Positions 51,801 to 60,336 of a stretch of DNA of 64,000 nt are shown in pieces (the first letter of the stretch is position 1; each line of letters starts with the position of its first letter). The notes beneath the pieces were generated by a model. The model was given only the letters and a program-made list of their open reading frames with translations. It searched no databases and was not told the DNA's origin. The position numbers and the translations under genes were made by a program. Origin of the DNA: an uncultured Clostridia bacterium (GTDB lineage Bacteria; Bacillota; Clostridia; TANB77; CAG-508); NCBI GenBank assembly GCA_928721565.1, contig OV788638.1, positions 868,001 to 932,000 of the forward strand, in the 5' to 3' direction.

Positions 51801-54800
51801 CCAGGTTATACAGCAGTAAAAACAGCGGACAAAGAGAAAGTAACAGCAGCAGGAGAAATAATAACATACACAATAACAGTAACAAATACAGGAAATACAA
51901 CATTAACAGATATTGCTGTTAAAGATGATATGGCTGGAATAGATGAAACAATATCAGAAATTCCAGTAGGAGAGTCAAGAAGTGTAACAGGAACATACAC
52001 AGTAACACAAGCAGATATAGATAAAGGTGGAATGATTCACAATGCAGCAACAGCTGGAGATAAGACACCAGAAAAAGATGTTCCAGTAGAACAAAATCCA
52101 GGTTATACAGCAGTAAAAACAGCGGACAAAGAGAAAGTAACAGCAGCAGGAGAAATAATAACATACACAATAACAGTAACAAATACAGGAAATACAACAT
52201 TAACAGATATTGCTGTTAAAGATGATATGGCTGGAATAGATGAAACAATATCAGAAATTCCAGTAGGAGAGTCAAGAAGTGTAACAGGAACATACACAGT
52301 AACACAAGCAGATATAGATAAAGGTGGAATGATTCACAATGCAGCAACAGCTGGAGATAAGACACCAGAAAAAGATGTTCCAGTAGAACAAAATCCAGGT
52401 TATACAGCAGTAAAAACAGCTGATAAAGAAAAAGTAACAACAGCAGGAGAAGTAATAACATACACAATAACAGTAACAAATACAGGAAATACAACATTAA
52501 CAGATATTGCTGTTAAGGATGATATGGCTGGAATAGATACAAAGATTGATACAATCGGAGTAGGAAAATCAGCAAGTGTAACAGGAACATATACAGTAAC
52601 ACAAGCAGATATAGACAAAGGTGGAATGATTCACAATGCAGCAACAGCTGGAGATAAGACACCAGAAAAAGATGTTCCAGTAGAACAAAATTCAAGTTAT
52701 ACAGCAGTAAAAACAGCTGACAAAGAGAAAGTAACAGCAGCAGGAGAAATAATAACATACACAATAACAGTAACAAATACAGGAAATACAACATTAACAG
52801 ATATTGCTGTTAAAGATGATATGGCTGGAATAGATACAAAGATTGATACAATCGGAGTAGGAAAATCAGCAAGTGTAACAGGAACATATACAGTAACACA
52901 AGCAGATATAGACAAAGGTGGAATGATTCACAATGCAGCAACAGCTGGAGATAAGACACCAGAAAAAGATGTTCCAGTAGAACAAAATTCAAGTTATACA
53001 GCAGTAAAAACAGCTGACAAAGAGAAAGTAACAGCAGCAGGAGAAATAATAACATACACAATAACAGTAACAAATACAGGAAATACAACATTAACAGATA
53101 TTGCTGTTAAAGATGATATGGCTGGAATAGATACAAAGATTGATACAATCGGAGTAGGAGAGTCAAGAAGTGTAACAGGAACATACACAGTAACACAAGC
53201 AGATATAGATAAAGGTGGAATGATTCACAATGCAGCAACAGCTGGAGATAAGACACCAGAAAAAGATGTTCCAGTAGAACAAAATCCAGGTTATACAGCA
53301 GTAAAAACAGCTGATAAAGAAAAAGTAACAACAGCAGGAGAAGTAATAACATACACAATAACAGTAACAAATACAGGAAATACAACATTAACAGATATTG
53401 CTGTTAAAGATGATATGGCTGGAATAGATACAAAGATTGATACAATCGGAGTAGGAAAATCAGCAAGTGTAACAGGAACATATACAGTAACACAAGCAGA
53501 TATAGACAAAGGTGGAAAAATCCACAATGTAGCAACAGTTGGAGATAAATCACCAGAAAGAGATGTTGAGGTAGAACAAAATCCAGGTATATTAGTAAAT
53601 AAAGATGCAACTGCAGTAAAAGCAAAAGATGCAGAAGGATTTACAGATATAACAGAAACAACAAAAGTAAGACCAGATGATGTTATAGAATATACAATAT
53701 TGGTAACAAATACAGGAAATACAACATTAGAAGACATAAAAATAACAGATTCGTTAAATGTAAAATATGATGATAAAGATGTAAATGCAGGAAATACTGT
53801 ATATACAATAGAATCATTAGAGCCAGGTAAGTATGTTGAAATAAAAGTTTATTACACAGTAACAGCAGAAGATGTAAAAACTGAAGGAACAATAAACAAT
53901 GTGGCAACTGCAACAGCTAAAGATGGAACAACAGATGATGATAATGATAATAAAGTTGTAAAAAATCCAAATACTCAAGTAACAGCAACAAAAGCATGGG
54001 AAAACATGGATAGTGATGCTGCAAAAGCAAATACATTAACATCAATAAAACTACAAGTAAAAAATGGTGATACAGTAGTAGCAGAACAAGAAGTGACAGA
54101 AAAAGATAACTGGACATATACATTTAGAAACTTGCCAGTATATGATGCAAATGGAAACAAAATCACATATACAATAGATGAAGCTGTAGTGAATGCTAAA
54201 GACCAAGCAAAATTAGATTTATATCAGAAATCAATTAAAAATGGAGTAATTACAAATACATTTAAACCAGAGAGAGTAACAGAAAAAACAGATGTTACAA
54301 TGACAAAAGTATGGGAAGACAACAATAATACATTCAATACAAGACCAGATAGCATAATATTAACAGTAAATGGTATAGATTATGAGGTAACAGGAACAAA
54401 GAAAGCTGATTCATGGTCAAGAACTGAAAAATTACCTAAATATGATGCAGAAGGAAAAGAAATATCTTATACTGCAACAGAAAAGACAGTACCAACAGGA
54501 TATGAAAAGGTATCAGAAGAAGGTCTAACTGTAACAAATAGAGCAAATGAATTAATAAATAAAACAGCATATAAAGCAGATGCAAATGGCAACATTGGAA
54601 GTCCAGCTACAAATAAAGATACATTTGCAGCAAATGAAACAGTATATTATAAAATTACATTAAAAAATGCTGGAAGTGAGCCAATTTCAAAAACAGTTAC
54701 AGACGAAATTCCATTAAGATTAACATTAAATACAGTTGATGGAAAAACTGGAGAAAGTGGAACAACTGTAAAAGGAGACAATTGGACAGTTACTAAAAAT

Positions 54801-56543
54801 GATAAAGAACAATCAGTAGTAACATGGGAAGTAAAAGACTTAGCAGCAGGTGATACAAGAGAATTAATAATAAAAGCAACAGTTGTAGCAGAAGCAGAAT
54901 ATAAAGATATATGCAACAAGACAATTGATGGAACAACAGCATATACTGCAAAACTATTTGTAAGAAAAGATGGAAAAGTACCATATGAAGGTAGTGGAAC
55001 TGGATATGATGCATCACTATATACAGGAGAACTAGGAACAGTTTACTTAAATAGCTCAGATTTACACTATGATACTAATGCAAACTTAAAGAATGATGAT
55101 CTATATTATTTGATAAAAAATAATAATATAATAACAGACATGGTTGCAAAAGGAATAACAAGAACTCAATTAGTCGATGCATTAAAAACAAATGGAACAA
55201 CATTAGCTGATGATGAAGTTGTAGTATGGTATGTAATAAAGAATGAATCTGATGGATATCACATAGATGGTGTAATCAGAAAGATTTCATCATTAACAGA
55301 AATTACTAATACAGCTTTTACAGATAAAGTAAGCTCAGACTCAACAATAAAATTAGAAGATATTGAAATTGGTCAAAGAGGAAGCATAACAGTAAAAAGT
55401 ATTACATCTTCAACAGATACAGTATCAACACCAATGGATGTAGTATTTGTATTAGATACTTCTGGAAGTATGACATATACTTTAGAAGGAAAAAATGAAA
55501 CGGCAGTAGAAGACAGTAGAGCTAAAGCTATGGTGAATGCAGTAAATAGTTCTATAAAAACTATAATGAGCAAAAATAAAGACAGTAGAGTAGGGGTAGT
55601 TGGATTTAGTGGAGATGCATCAACAATTATACCATTAGGAAATTATGCTCAAGGTATAAATTATTTAACAAGAGAATATTCAGCAGGTGATTGGTGGAAT
55701 GGAAGTAGCCAGACAATAAAATCTAATGTTGGAAATAAATCATCAAGACAAGTAACAGGAGGAACTAATACACAATCAGGTATAAAATTAGGTGCAGAAA
55801 TGCTTACAAGTAATCAGAATACAACAACAGCAACAGTTACCTTAAAAGACGGAACAACAAAAACTATAACTCGTACACCATTATTAATCTTAGTTACAGA
55901 TGGTAAACCAACATATTATTATGACAATGCAACTGCAACAGGACAGGTTAATGGACACGGATATACAAATGAAACAAACGAGAATTACTATTATTGGACA
56001 TTAAGAACAGCTAAATATTATAAAGACCAAATAACAAATAAATATTATCAAAAAACTGATAAAACAGCTAAAGTATTTACAATAGGAATTGGATTAAGTG
56101 GAAACGAAGCAGTAGCAATGTTAGACCCAACTGAAGAGAATGTAAATGCATGCAACAACAATAATAGTCAGCAAAAAGCACTATATGATTTAATTACAAA
56201 CAATGGAACAGCACCAGGTGCATATAGTTATGCAACTGGAAGTAAAACAGGAGAAATAACAGAAAGCGACTTAACAGGCTTCTTAAATACATCTATAGAT
56301 TCTTCAACAGATAATGAAAAAAATAGAGCAATAACAACAGAAGAATCTAAAGCAAGAAGAGTTGAACTTGGAAATATTAATACAAGCAAAGAATTTGAAT
56401 TAAAAGTTGGTGAAAAGACTTATAGTTCAATAAGTGCTGCACAAAATGCAGGTTACTTAAAGAAAGATTCAAAAGGATACTATATTGACTTAACTAAAGT
56501 TGAAAGAAGTACAGATGTTGATGTAACATATTGGGCCAATTAA
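48894..56543 (+). CDS. Giant repeat adhesin: DUF11-type repeats, CnaB and vWA domains
   Basis: 2549 residues. N-terminal TM anchor (about 12-36), Asp/Asn-rich linker (to about 165), diverse DUF11-like domains (about 185-570), one diverged plus nine near-identical 99-residue repeats (about 575-1565, starting YTAVKTADKEKV), a further DUF11 domain, two CnaB-like domains (about 1695-1885; TKAWENMDSD, TKVWEDNNNT), another DUF11, and a vWA domain with MIDAS motif DTSGS (about 2181-2450). The C-terminus ends VTYWAN without LPxTG or hydrophobic tail. RBS GGGGGGAATT. Probably a surface fibre with a ligand-binding tip, held by its N-terminal helix. Confidence 0.9.
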   Translation: MADKSNTVSKKTIIAIVTVIVLLFIAGLSVGIFLADKGSTEAVDGNQSSSETQTAENDNSSEEENNVANNVQNSDENNTDENNNTNAGNNQTVTGNDQSTDNNATTADTNRNNAGNVTAGNNNNVIANADTTVNDTDVTTDTNVNEVGETTITRVEEQERLVSRDFWDWWTPSSVVAANSAVADKIIPQTPDFTVEKTATTGVGEDKLVYANKNITYTIKVTNNGEQELKNIEITDKIPEQTTFVSIDDVQNSGTTILENDTVIGLKWIVTVPAKESIEVKFTVKVNENATGTISNAAIVNGKESNEEKTSIINAKKSSKIIERNNVEVKDGLEVAKLGDKIKYTITATNTGDISGKTTIEDTVPVGTELIESSVTDAGKITTTTDNRKQISWNVELGANETIERTFIVEVKDISGKIENVATVGGVPTNPDKKDTADIKVVKEVTDIKRNQESLGKDVKVQAGDVIEYKIKVTNTGSLDLTNVVLDEKLVGIDIDAKDLKIGDLKAGDSKEIFATYTVTYEKDIKGKADENGNPLPIINEVFVKGESVPTKPNQKSEEVSDDSKVETPVEEAPSYDISKIADKEKVTTAGEEITYTITVTNTGNTILKDLTVRDDMLGIDKVISEIKINGTNVISAQYTVTQDDIDKGGVIKNIVTVGDKETERDVNVEQNPGYTAVKTADKEKVTTAGEVITYTIAVTNTGNTTLTNIAVKDDMAGIDETISEIPVGESRSVTGTYTVKQEDIDKGGMIHNAATAGDKTPEKDVPVEQNPGYTAVKTADKEKVTTAGEAITYTIAVTNTGNTTLTNIAVKDDMAGIDETISEIPVGESRSVTGTYTVTQADIDKGGMIHNAATAGDKTPEKDVPVEQNPGYTAVKTADKEKVTTAGEVITYTITVTNTGNTTLTNIAVKDDMAGIDETISEIPVGESRSVTGTYTVTQADIDKGGMIHNAATAGDKTPEKDVPVEQNPGYTAVKTADKEKVTAAGEIITYTITVTNTGNTTLTDIAVKDDMAGIDETISEIPVGESRSVTGTYTVTQADIDKGGMIHNAATAGDKTPEKDVPVEQNPGYTAVKTADKEKVTAAGEIITYTITVTNTGNTTLTDIAVKDDMAGIDETISEIPVGESRSVTGTYTVTQADIDKGGMIHNAATAGDKTPEKDVPVEQNPGYTAVKTADKEKVTTAGEVITYTITVTNTGNTTLTDIAVKDDMAGIDTKIDTIGVGKSASVTGTYTVTQADIDKGGMIHNAATAGDKTPEKDVPVEQNSSYTAVKTADKEKVTAAGEIITYTITVTNTGNTTLTDIAVKDDMAGIDTKIDTIGVGKSASVTGTYTVTQADIDKGGMIHNAATAGDKTPEKDVPVEQNSSYTAVKTADKEKVTAAGEIITYTITVTNTGNTTLTDIAVKDDMAGIDTKIDTIGVGESRSVTGTYTVTQADIDKGGMIHNAATAGDKTPEKDVPVEQNPGYTAVKTADKEKVTTAGEVITYTITVTNTGNTTLTDIAVKDDMAGIDTKIDTIGVGKSASVTGTYTVTQADIDKGGKIHNVATVGDKSPERDVEVEQNPGILVNKDATAVKAKDAEGFTDITETTKVRPDDVIEYTILVTNTGNTTLEDIKITDSLNVKYDDKDVNAGNTVYTIESLEPGKYVEIKVYYTVTAEDVKTEGTINNVATATAKDGTTDDDNDNKVVKNPNTQVTATKAWENMDSDAAKANTLTSIKLQVKNGDTVVAEQEVTEKDNWTYTFRNLPVYDANGNKITYTIDEAVVNAKDQAKLDLYQKSIKNGVITNTFKPERVTEKTDVTMTKVWEDNNNTFNTRPDSIILTVNGIDYEVTGTKKADSWSRTEKLPKYDAEGKEISYTATEKTVPTGYEKVSEEGLTVTNRANELINKTAYKADANGNIGSPATNKDTFAANETVYYKITLKNAGSEPISKTVTDEIPLRLTLNTVDGKTGESGTTVKGDNWTVTKNDKEQSVVTWEVKDLAAGDTRELIIKATVVAEAEYKDICNKTIDGTTAYTAKLFVRKDGKVPYEGSGTGYDASLYTGELGTVYLNSSDLHYDTNANLKNDDLYYLIKNNNIITDMVAKGITRTQLVDALKTNGTTLADDEVVVWYVIKNESDGYHIDGVIRKISSLTEITNTAFTDKVSSDSTIKLEDIEIGQRGSITVKSITSSTDTVSTPMDVVFVLDTSGSMTYTLEGKNETAVEDSRAKAMVNAVNSSIKTIMSKNKDSRVGVVGFSGDASTIIPLGNYAQGINYLTREYSAGDWWNGSSQTIKSNVGNKSSRQVTGGTNTQSGIKLGAEMLTSNQNTTTATVTLKDGTTKTITRTPLLILVTDGKPTYYYDNATATGQVNGHGYTNETNENYYYWTLRTAKYYKDQITNKYYQKTDKTAKVFTIGIGLSGNEAVAMLDPTEENVNACNNNNSQQKALYDLITNNGTAPGAYSYATGSKTGEITESDLTGFLNTSIDSSTDNEKNRAITTEESKARRVELGNINTSKEFELKVGEKTYSSISAAQNAGYLKKDSKGYYIDLTKVERSTDVDVTYWAN
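50913..53585 (+). repeat. 297-bp tandem repeats, nine copies
   Basis: Nine units of exactly 297 bp (99 codons) starting at GGTTATACAGCAGTAAAAAC. Two sequence types alternate in the middle part (ETISEIPVGESRSV versus DTKIDTIGVGKSASV). One copy (from about 52992) is a hybrid of both, showing recombination among units. A tenth, diverged copy precedes them. Confidence 0.95.
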
Positions 56544-56548
56544 TAATT

Positions 56549-56579
56549 AAAAGAGAATTTCGAAAGAAATTCTCTTTTT
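56549..56579 (+). terminator. Terminator of the adhesin gene
   Basis: AAAGAGAATTT-CGAAAG-AAATTCTCTTT followed by T. Confidence 0.88.
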
Positions 56580-56593
56580 GTAGTTTTAACAAA

Positions 56594-56629
56594 AATAATA
56601 ATGGAAATTTATATAGTTCCATTATTATT
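56594..56629 (-). terminator. Terminator of tmcAL
   Basis: AATAATAATGGAA and its complement around TTTATATAG; on the minus strand followed by TTTTTG. It overlaps the tmcAL stop codon. Confidence 0.8.
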
Positions 56630-57866
56630 TTTTAATTACTAAATTATGAGTATAATCTAAATTACCAATAGAATCATATTCATAGCCCAAAGTATAAACA
56701 TTAGTAGCCCAAATATCTTTTTCAAGCATAAGCTTTAAATTTTTATTAGAGTTACCATCCATAAATTTCTTTACAGAAGAAATAATAGTTAATTTGCGAT
56801 TATGTTTTGAAATTTCACTAATTAATTCACGTCCTTTATCATTAAAACCTAAAATTCTAATATAAGGTTTTATAGATTTAGAAATTTGCATATCTTTTTT
56901 GGTAATACCAAGCAGAGCATATAATAAAATTCGTTTTAACCTAGTTTGAGTATATCTTTTTGTATTAATAATAGATAATAATTCAGCAGTAGTATTACAC
57001 TGATTAACAGCTGATTTAATAGCAAATTCAAGTCCTTCAGAAACATCTGGAAGATCAGCAATTTCATCAGTTGACATTTTTCTTAAAGTAAAAATTATAA
57101 GTTTATCAAATTCTGAAATATTTCTAACAATATGACCATTTTCTAAGCAATCTTTCAAAATACTAAATGAACTTTCTGGCATAAAATTTTTTAAAATACT
57201 AATATCATGAGAATGACAAAGGTTACGAATAGATGTAGCACTTGCAAATTTAGAATTCAAAGGTATAGAATCATCATTATAGGCTGATCCCTCACGTTTT
57301 ATAGTAATTGGTTGAATTTTACTATTTTGTTTATCTAAAGCTTTTAGATATTCTATTCCTAAAATATTGTTAGAAGAAGAAAGTATATTAGCATATTTAC
57401 GAATATCATTTAAATACATCATCAAAGCTCTTTCTCTTGCTTTAGGAAAAGATACACCTCGAGAAAGTTCATGAGTCAATAAGGTCTTGTATTCTGGTGG
57501 CTCATTAGTTAATACATCTGTAACTTCACTTAAAATGGAAATATTATTGCATTCACTACCAAAAGAAACAAAATCAACTATTCCAAGAGAATCTAAGAGT
57601 TTTATAGCTCCAGAAGCAAAATTTTCGGCACTTGAAATTGCATAAATTGTAGGAAGTTCAATAACTAAATCAACACCATTTTCAATAGCCATTTGAGCTC
57701 TAGACCATTTGTCAATAATAGAAATATCACCTCTTTGAGTGAAGTTGCCAGACATTACAGATATTGTATAATCAGAATTAGTTAATTTTTTGGATTCAAT
57801 TAAATGGTGCAGATGACCATTATGGAATGGATTGTATTCTGCTACAATTCCTAAAACGTTACTCAT
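56625..57866 (-). CDS. tmcAL: tRNA(Met) cytidine acetate ligase
   Basis: 413 residues. The opening VLGIVAEYNPFHNGHLHHL carries the HxGH nucleotidyltransferase motif, followed by VMSGNFTQRGDISIIDKWSRAQMAIENGVDLVIELP and ENFASGAIKLLDSLGIVDFVSFGSE, diagnostic of YlbM/TmcAL. The enzyme uses ATP and acetate to make N4-acetylcytidine at the wobble base of elongator tRNA-Met. RBS TAGGAGGTTTT on the minus strand. In many Firmicutes it lies near ylbJ; here ylbJ is 44 kb away. Confidence 0.95.
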   Translation of the reverse strand: MSNVLGIVAEYNPFHNGHLHHLIESKKLTNSDYTISVMSGNFTQRGDISIIDKWSRAQMAIENGVDLVIELPTIYAISSAENFASGAIKLLDSLGIVDFVSFGSECNNISILSEVTDVLTNEPPEYKTLLTHELSRGVSFPKARERALMMYLNDIRKYANILSSSNNILGIEYLKALDKQNSKIQPITIKREGSAYNDDSIPLNSKFASATSIRNLCHSHDISILKNFMPESSFSILKDCLENGHIVRNISEFDKLIIFTLRKMSTDEIADLPDVSEGLEFAIKSAVNQCNTTAELLSIINTKRYTQTRLKRILLYALLGITKKDMQISKSIKPYIRILGFNDKGRELISEISKHNRKLTIISSVKKFMDGNSNKNLKLMLEKDIWATNVYTLGYEYDSIGNLDYTHNLVIKK

Positions 57867-57972
57867 TAAAACCTCCTAAAATATATTGAAAATTTCTCAA
57901 ATTATTGGTATAATTTTATCACAAATATATAAAAAAACAAGAGGCAATTTATAAAAAGATGGAGGAAATAGA

Positions 57973-58416
57973 ATGTCAGAAAAAATTATAATATATACAG
58001 ACGGTGCATGTTCTGGAAATCCAGGTCCAGGAGGTTGGGGAGCAATATTGATGTATAAAGATGTAAAAAAAGAAATTTCTGGAGGAATGAAACAAACAAC
58101 AAATAACATAATGGAGATCACAGCAGTTGTAGAAGCATTAAAATGTTTGAAAGTTGAAAGTGATGTCCAAGTTTATAGTGATAGTGCTTATACTGTAAAT
58201 GCTTTTAAACAAGGTTGGATATATAATTGGATGAAAAATGGATGGAAAACTGCTAATGGTTCAGCCGTAAAGAATAAAGAACTTTGGCAAGAATTATATG
58301 CTTTAACTCAAAAACATAAAGTTGAGTTTATTAAGGTTAAAGGACATGCTGATAATGAATTTAATAATAGATGTGATGAAATGGCACGCGAAGCAATAAA
58401 TAAATTTGCTGTATAA
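57973..58416 (+). CDS. rnhA: Ribonuclease HI
   Basis: 147 residues with the full catalytic set: Asp10 (YTDGACSGNPGPGGWGA), Glu48 (NNIMEITAVVEAL), Asp70 (VYSDSAYTVNA) and the His125/Asp135 segment (KVKGHADNEFNNRCDEMA). RNase HI removes RNA from RNA-DNA hybrids. RBS ATGGAGGAAA. Divergent from tmcAL, upstream of sleB by 53 bp. Confidence 0.97.
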   Translation: MSEKIIIYTDGACSGNPGPGGWGAILMYKDVKKEISGGMKQTTNNIMEITAVVEALKCLKVESDVQVYSDSAYTVNAFKQGWIYNWMKNGWKTANGSAVKNKELWQELYALTQKHKVEFIKVKGHADNEFNNRCDEMAREAINKFAV

Positions 58417-58468
58417 AAAAATTCCAATTTGTATAAAATAATAGAAATTTTATGCAAAGGGTGATTGA

Positions 58469-59146
58469 ATGAAAAAGAAAATAATAGGATTTATAGCAGT
58501 AATGTTATTGGTAATTTCATTTATAATGGTACTAGCGATAAAAAATACGGAAGTATTAGCATTATCTAAATATGGTTCAAGAGGTAGTGAAGTAAGGACA
58601 ATTCAAGATAAACTAAAAAGATGGGGATATTATACAGGAAGTGTTGACGGAATATATGGAAGCCAGACAGTATCAGCAGTAAAAAAATTTCAGCAAAAGA
58701 ACGGATTAACTGTAGATGGAATTGCAGGGACAAAGACACTGACTGCAATGGGAATAATGAGTAGCTCATCATCAAGTGGCTCATCAAGCAATAATTCATC
58801 AAATGTAAATTTGTTAGCAAGAGCAATATATGGAGAAGCTAGAGGAGAACCATATACAGGACAAGTTGCTGTAGGAGCAGTAATTTTAAATAGAGTAAAA
58901 AGTAGTAAATTTCCAAATACAATTGCAGGGGTAATTTACCAAAGTGGAGCATTTGATGCAGTTTCTGATGGGCAAATAAATTTGAATCCAGATAGTACAT
59001 CCAAAAAGGCAGCCCAAGATGCTTTAAATGGATGGGATCCATCATATGGAGCTATTTATTATTTTAATCCAAGTACTGCAACTAATAAATGGATTTGGTC
59101 TAGACCGCTTACTGTTATTATTGGAAAGCATAGATTTTGTAAATAA
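58469..59146 (+). CDS. sleB: Spore cortex-lytic enzyme SleB
   Basis: 225 residues: signal peptide (about 1-31, ending TEVLALS), a peptidoglycan-binding domain (YGSRGSEVRTIQDKLKRWGYY ... DGIYGSQTVSAVKKFQQKNGL, about 34-90), a Ser linker, and the Hydrolase_2 domain (LLARAIYGEARGEPYTGQVAVGAVILNRVKS, with the catalytic Glu) ending KHRFCK. SleB is a lytic transglycosylase that opens the spore cortex in germination. RBS AAAGGGTGATTG. ypeB, its usual partner, does not follow. Confidence 0.93.
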   Translation: MKKKIIGFIAVMLLVISFIMVLAIKNTEVLALSKYGSRGSEVRTIQDKLKRWGYYTGSVDGIYGSQTVSAVKKFQQKNGLTVDGIAGTKTLTAMGIMSSSSSSGSSSNNSSNVNLLARAIYGEARGEPYTGQVAVGAVILNRVKSSKFPNTIAGVIYQSGAFDAVSDGQINLNPDSTSKKAAQDALNGWDPSYGAIYYFNPSTATNKWIWSRPLTVIIGKHRFCK

Positions 59147-59148
59147 AA

Positions 59149-59177
59149 AAACGACCTAGTTATTCTAGGTCATTTTG
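59149..59177. terminator. Terminator between sleB and the convergent small gene
   Basis: ACGACCTA-GTTATTC-TAGGTCAT with a strong T run on the minus strand and a weak one on the plus strand. Confidence 0.75.
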
Positions 59178-59186
59178 TATATAAAT

Positions 59187-59501
59187 TTATCTTCTTAATC
59201 TAATTAATATTGCAATACCTAATAAAATTAGTAAAACTCCAACTACAATTAAAGCTATACACAAAATATTAGTTAATTCTAAATCAAAATCAGAAGTAGT
59301 AACTGTTGATGATAAAGTAGAAGTATTAGTATTTGATGTGCTAGAAGTATTTGTATTTGATGAGTTTGTATTAGATGTATTAGTATTTGATGTATTAGTA
59401 TTTGATGTATTCATATTAACAGCAGCAAAAGTATAGGAACAATTAAAAACTGTAAAAATAGCTACTAAAAAAATAATAATAAATTTCAAAGATTTTGACA
59501 T
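59187..59501 (-). CDS. Small secreted Asn/Thr/Ser-repeat protein with C-terminal TM
   Basis: 104 residues: signal peptide (FIIIFLVAIFTVFNCSYTFA, to about 26), about seven NTSNT-type five-residue repeats (31-65), and a C-terminal TM helix (ILCIALIVVGVLLILLGIAILI) with RLRR. Same plan as 6085-6525 but different sequence. RBS ATAGGAGGTATT; consensus promoter on the minus strand at 59554-59582. Likely sits at the outer membrane face or wall. Function unknown. Confidence 0.7.
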   Translation of the reverse strand: MSKSLKFIIIFLVAIFTVFNCSYTFAAVNMNTSNTNTSNTNTSNTNSSNTNTSSTSNTNTSTLSSTVTTSDFDLELTNILCIALIVVGVLLILLGIAILIRLRR

Positions 59502-59553
59502 TTGTAAATACCTCCTATATAATGTATAATTTTACAAGTTAAATTCTTAAACT

Positions 59554-59582
59554 ATAATATCAAAGTTATAAAAAAATGTCAA
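59554..59582 (-). promoter_or_regulatory. Promoter of the small Asn/Thr-repeat gene
   Basis: Minus strand TTGACA (59582-59577), 17-bp spacer, TATTAT (59559-59554). Confidence 0.75.
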
Positions 59583-59681
59583 TAAAAAAATAAAAATATG
59601 ATATACTACTATTATTAAATAGTCACCATTTACAGCTTATGAAAAATAATATTAAATAATTTAGTAGGAAGGGAGATAGAT

Positions 59682-60008
59682 ATGCTAAAATATGTAGATG
59701 AAAATAATTTTCAAAATGAAATATTGGAGGGTAAAAAAGTAATACTAGTTGATTTTTTTGCAACCTGGTGTGGACCATGCCAAATATTAGGACCGATATT
59801 AGAAAAAATAGGTAATTCAAGGGCTGATTTTGATATAGCAAAAGTTGATGTAGATAAGGCACAAAAATTAGCAATAAAATATGGAATAGAGGTAGTTCCA
59901 ACAATGTTGATTTTCAAAGATGGAAAAGTGATGAAAACATTAGAAGGTGTAAGAAACGAAAATGAAATTATAGATGAGGTTGCAAAATATATGGGGGATG
60001 CACAATGA
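59682..60008 (+). CDS. trxA: Thioredoxin
   Basis: 108 residues, standard size. VDFFATWCGPCQILGPILEKI gives the Cys30-Gly-Pro-Cys33 active site; the conserved cis-Pro lies in GIEVVPTMLIFKDGK. Reduces protein disulfides. RBS GGAAGGGAGAT. Its stop codon TGA overlaps the next ATG (ATGA), coupling it to an FTR-like gene. No NADPH-thioredoxin reductase is adjacent, so the neighbour may be part of its electron supply. Confidence 0.95.
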   Translation: MLKYVDENNFQNEILEGKKVILVDFFATWCGPCQILGPILEKIGNSRADFDIAKVDVDKAQKLAIKYGIEVVPTMLIFKDGKVMKTLEGVRNENEIIDEVAKYMGDAQ

Positions 60009-60214
60009 AAGGTTATAAATTAAATCAAGATAAAGAATATGTTATGAAAATTGTTGAGGGAATATACAGAAAAGATGGACATTGTCCTTGTAGATTACAA
60101 GTAGATGATACGACACTATGTCCTTGCAATCAGTTTGTAAATGAAGGAATATGTAAATGTAATTTATTTGTATCTATTAATGATCATAAAATTGTAGAGA
60201 ATGATGTAAAATAA
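60005..60214 (+). CDS. Ferredoxin-thioredoxin reductase catalytic-domain protein
   Basis: 69 residues with three Cys-x-Cys pairs: HCPCRL (27, 29), LCPC (39, 41) and ICKC (50, 52). This is the layout of the FTR catalytic (beta) subunit, where four cysteines hold a [4Fe-4S] cluster beside a redox-active disulfide. Spacing between pairs 2 and 3 matches plant/cyanobacterial FTR, while pair 1-2 is about seven residues shorter. Overlaps trxA by 4 bp, so it likely passes electrons from ferredoxin to that thioredoxin. No alpha-subunit gene is present. Confidence 0.83.
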   Translation: MKGYKLNQDKEYVMKIVEGIYRKDGHCPCRLQVDDTTLCPCNQFVNEGICKCNLFVSINDHKIVENDVK

Positions 60215-60244
60215 TATAAAATACAATAAAATTGTTATAAACTA

Positions 60245-60273
60245 TTGCAAAAGAACATAATATTATATATAAT
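60245..60273 (+). promoter_or_regulatory. Promoter of the dicarboxylate symporter gene
   Basis: TTGCAA (60245-60250), 17-bp spacer, TATAAT (60268-60273), then a leader of about 55 nt. Confidence 0.75.
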
Positions 60274-60336
60274 AGTCACAAATCCTGAGGATATAATTAT
60301 ATTTTCAGTTGCCTTTATTTTGAGAGAGGTAGTATT

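Noticed and set aside
51028..53737. Long minus-strand reading frames repeating every 297 bp
   Set aside because: They are the complement of the adhesin repeats, have no RBS, encode Leu/Val-rich nonsense, and exist only because the repeat lacks stops in those frames.
48894..56543. Adhesin truncated by a frameshift at its C-terminus
   Set aside because: The stop is followed within a few bases by a good terminator and no further domain is found in other frames, so the end looks natural, though loss of a distal part in the past cannot be excluded.
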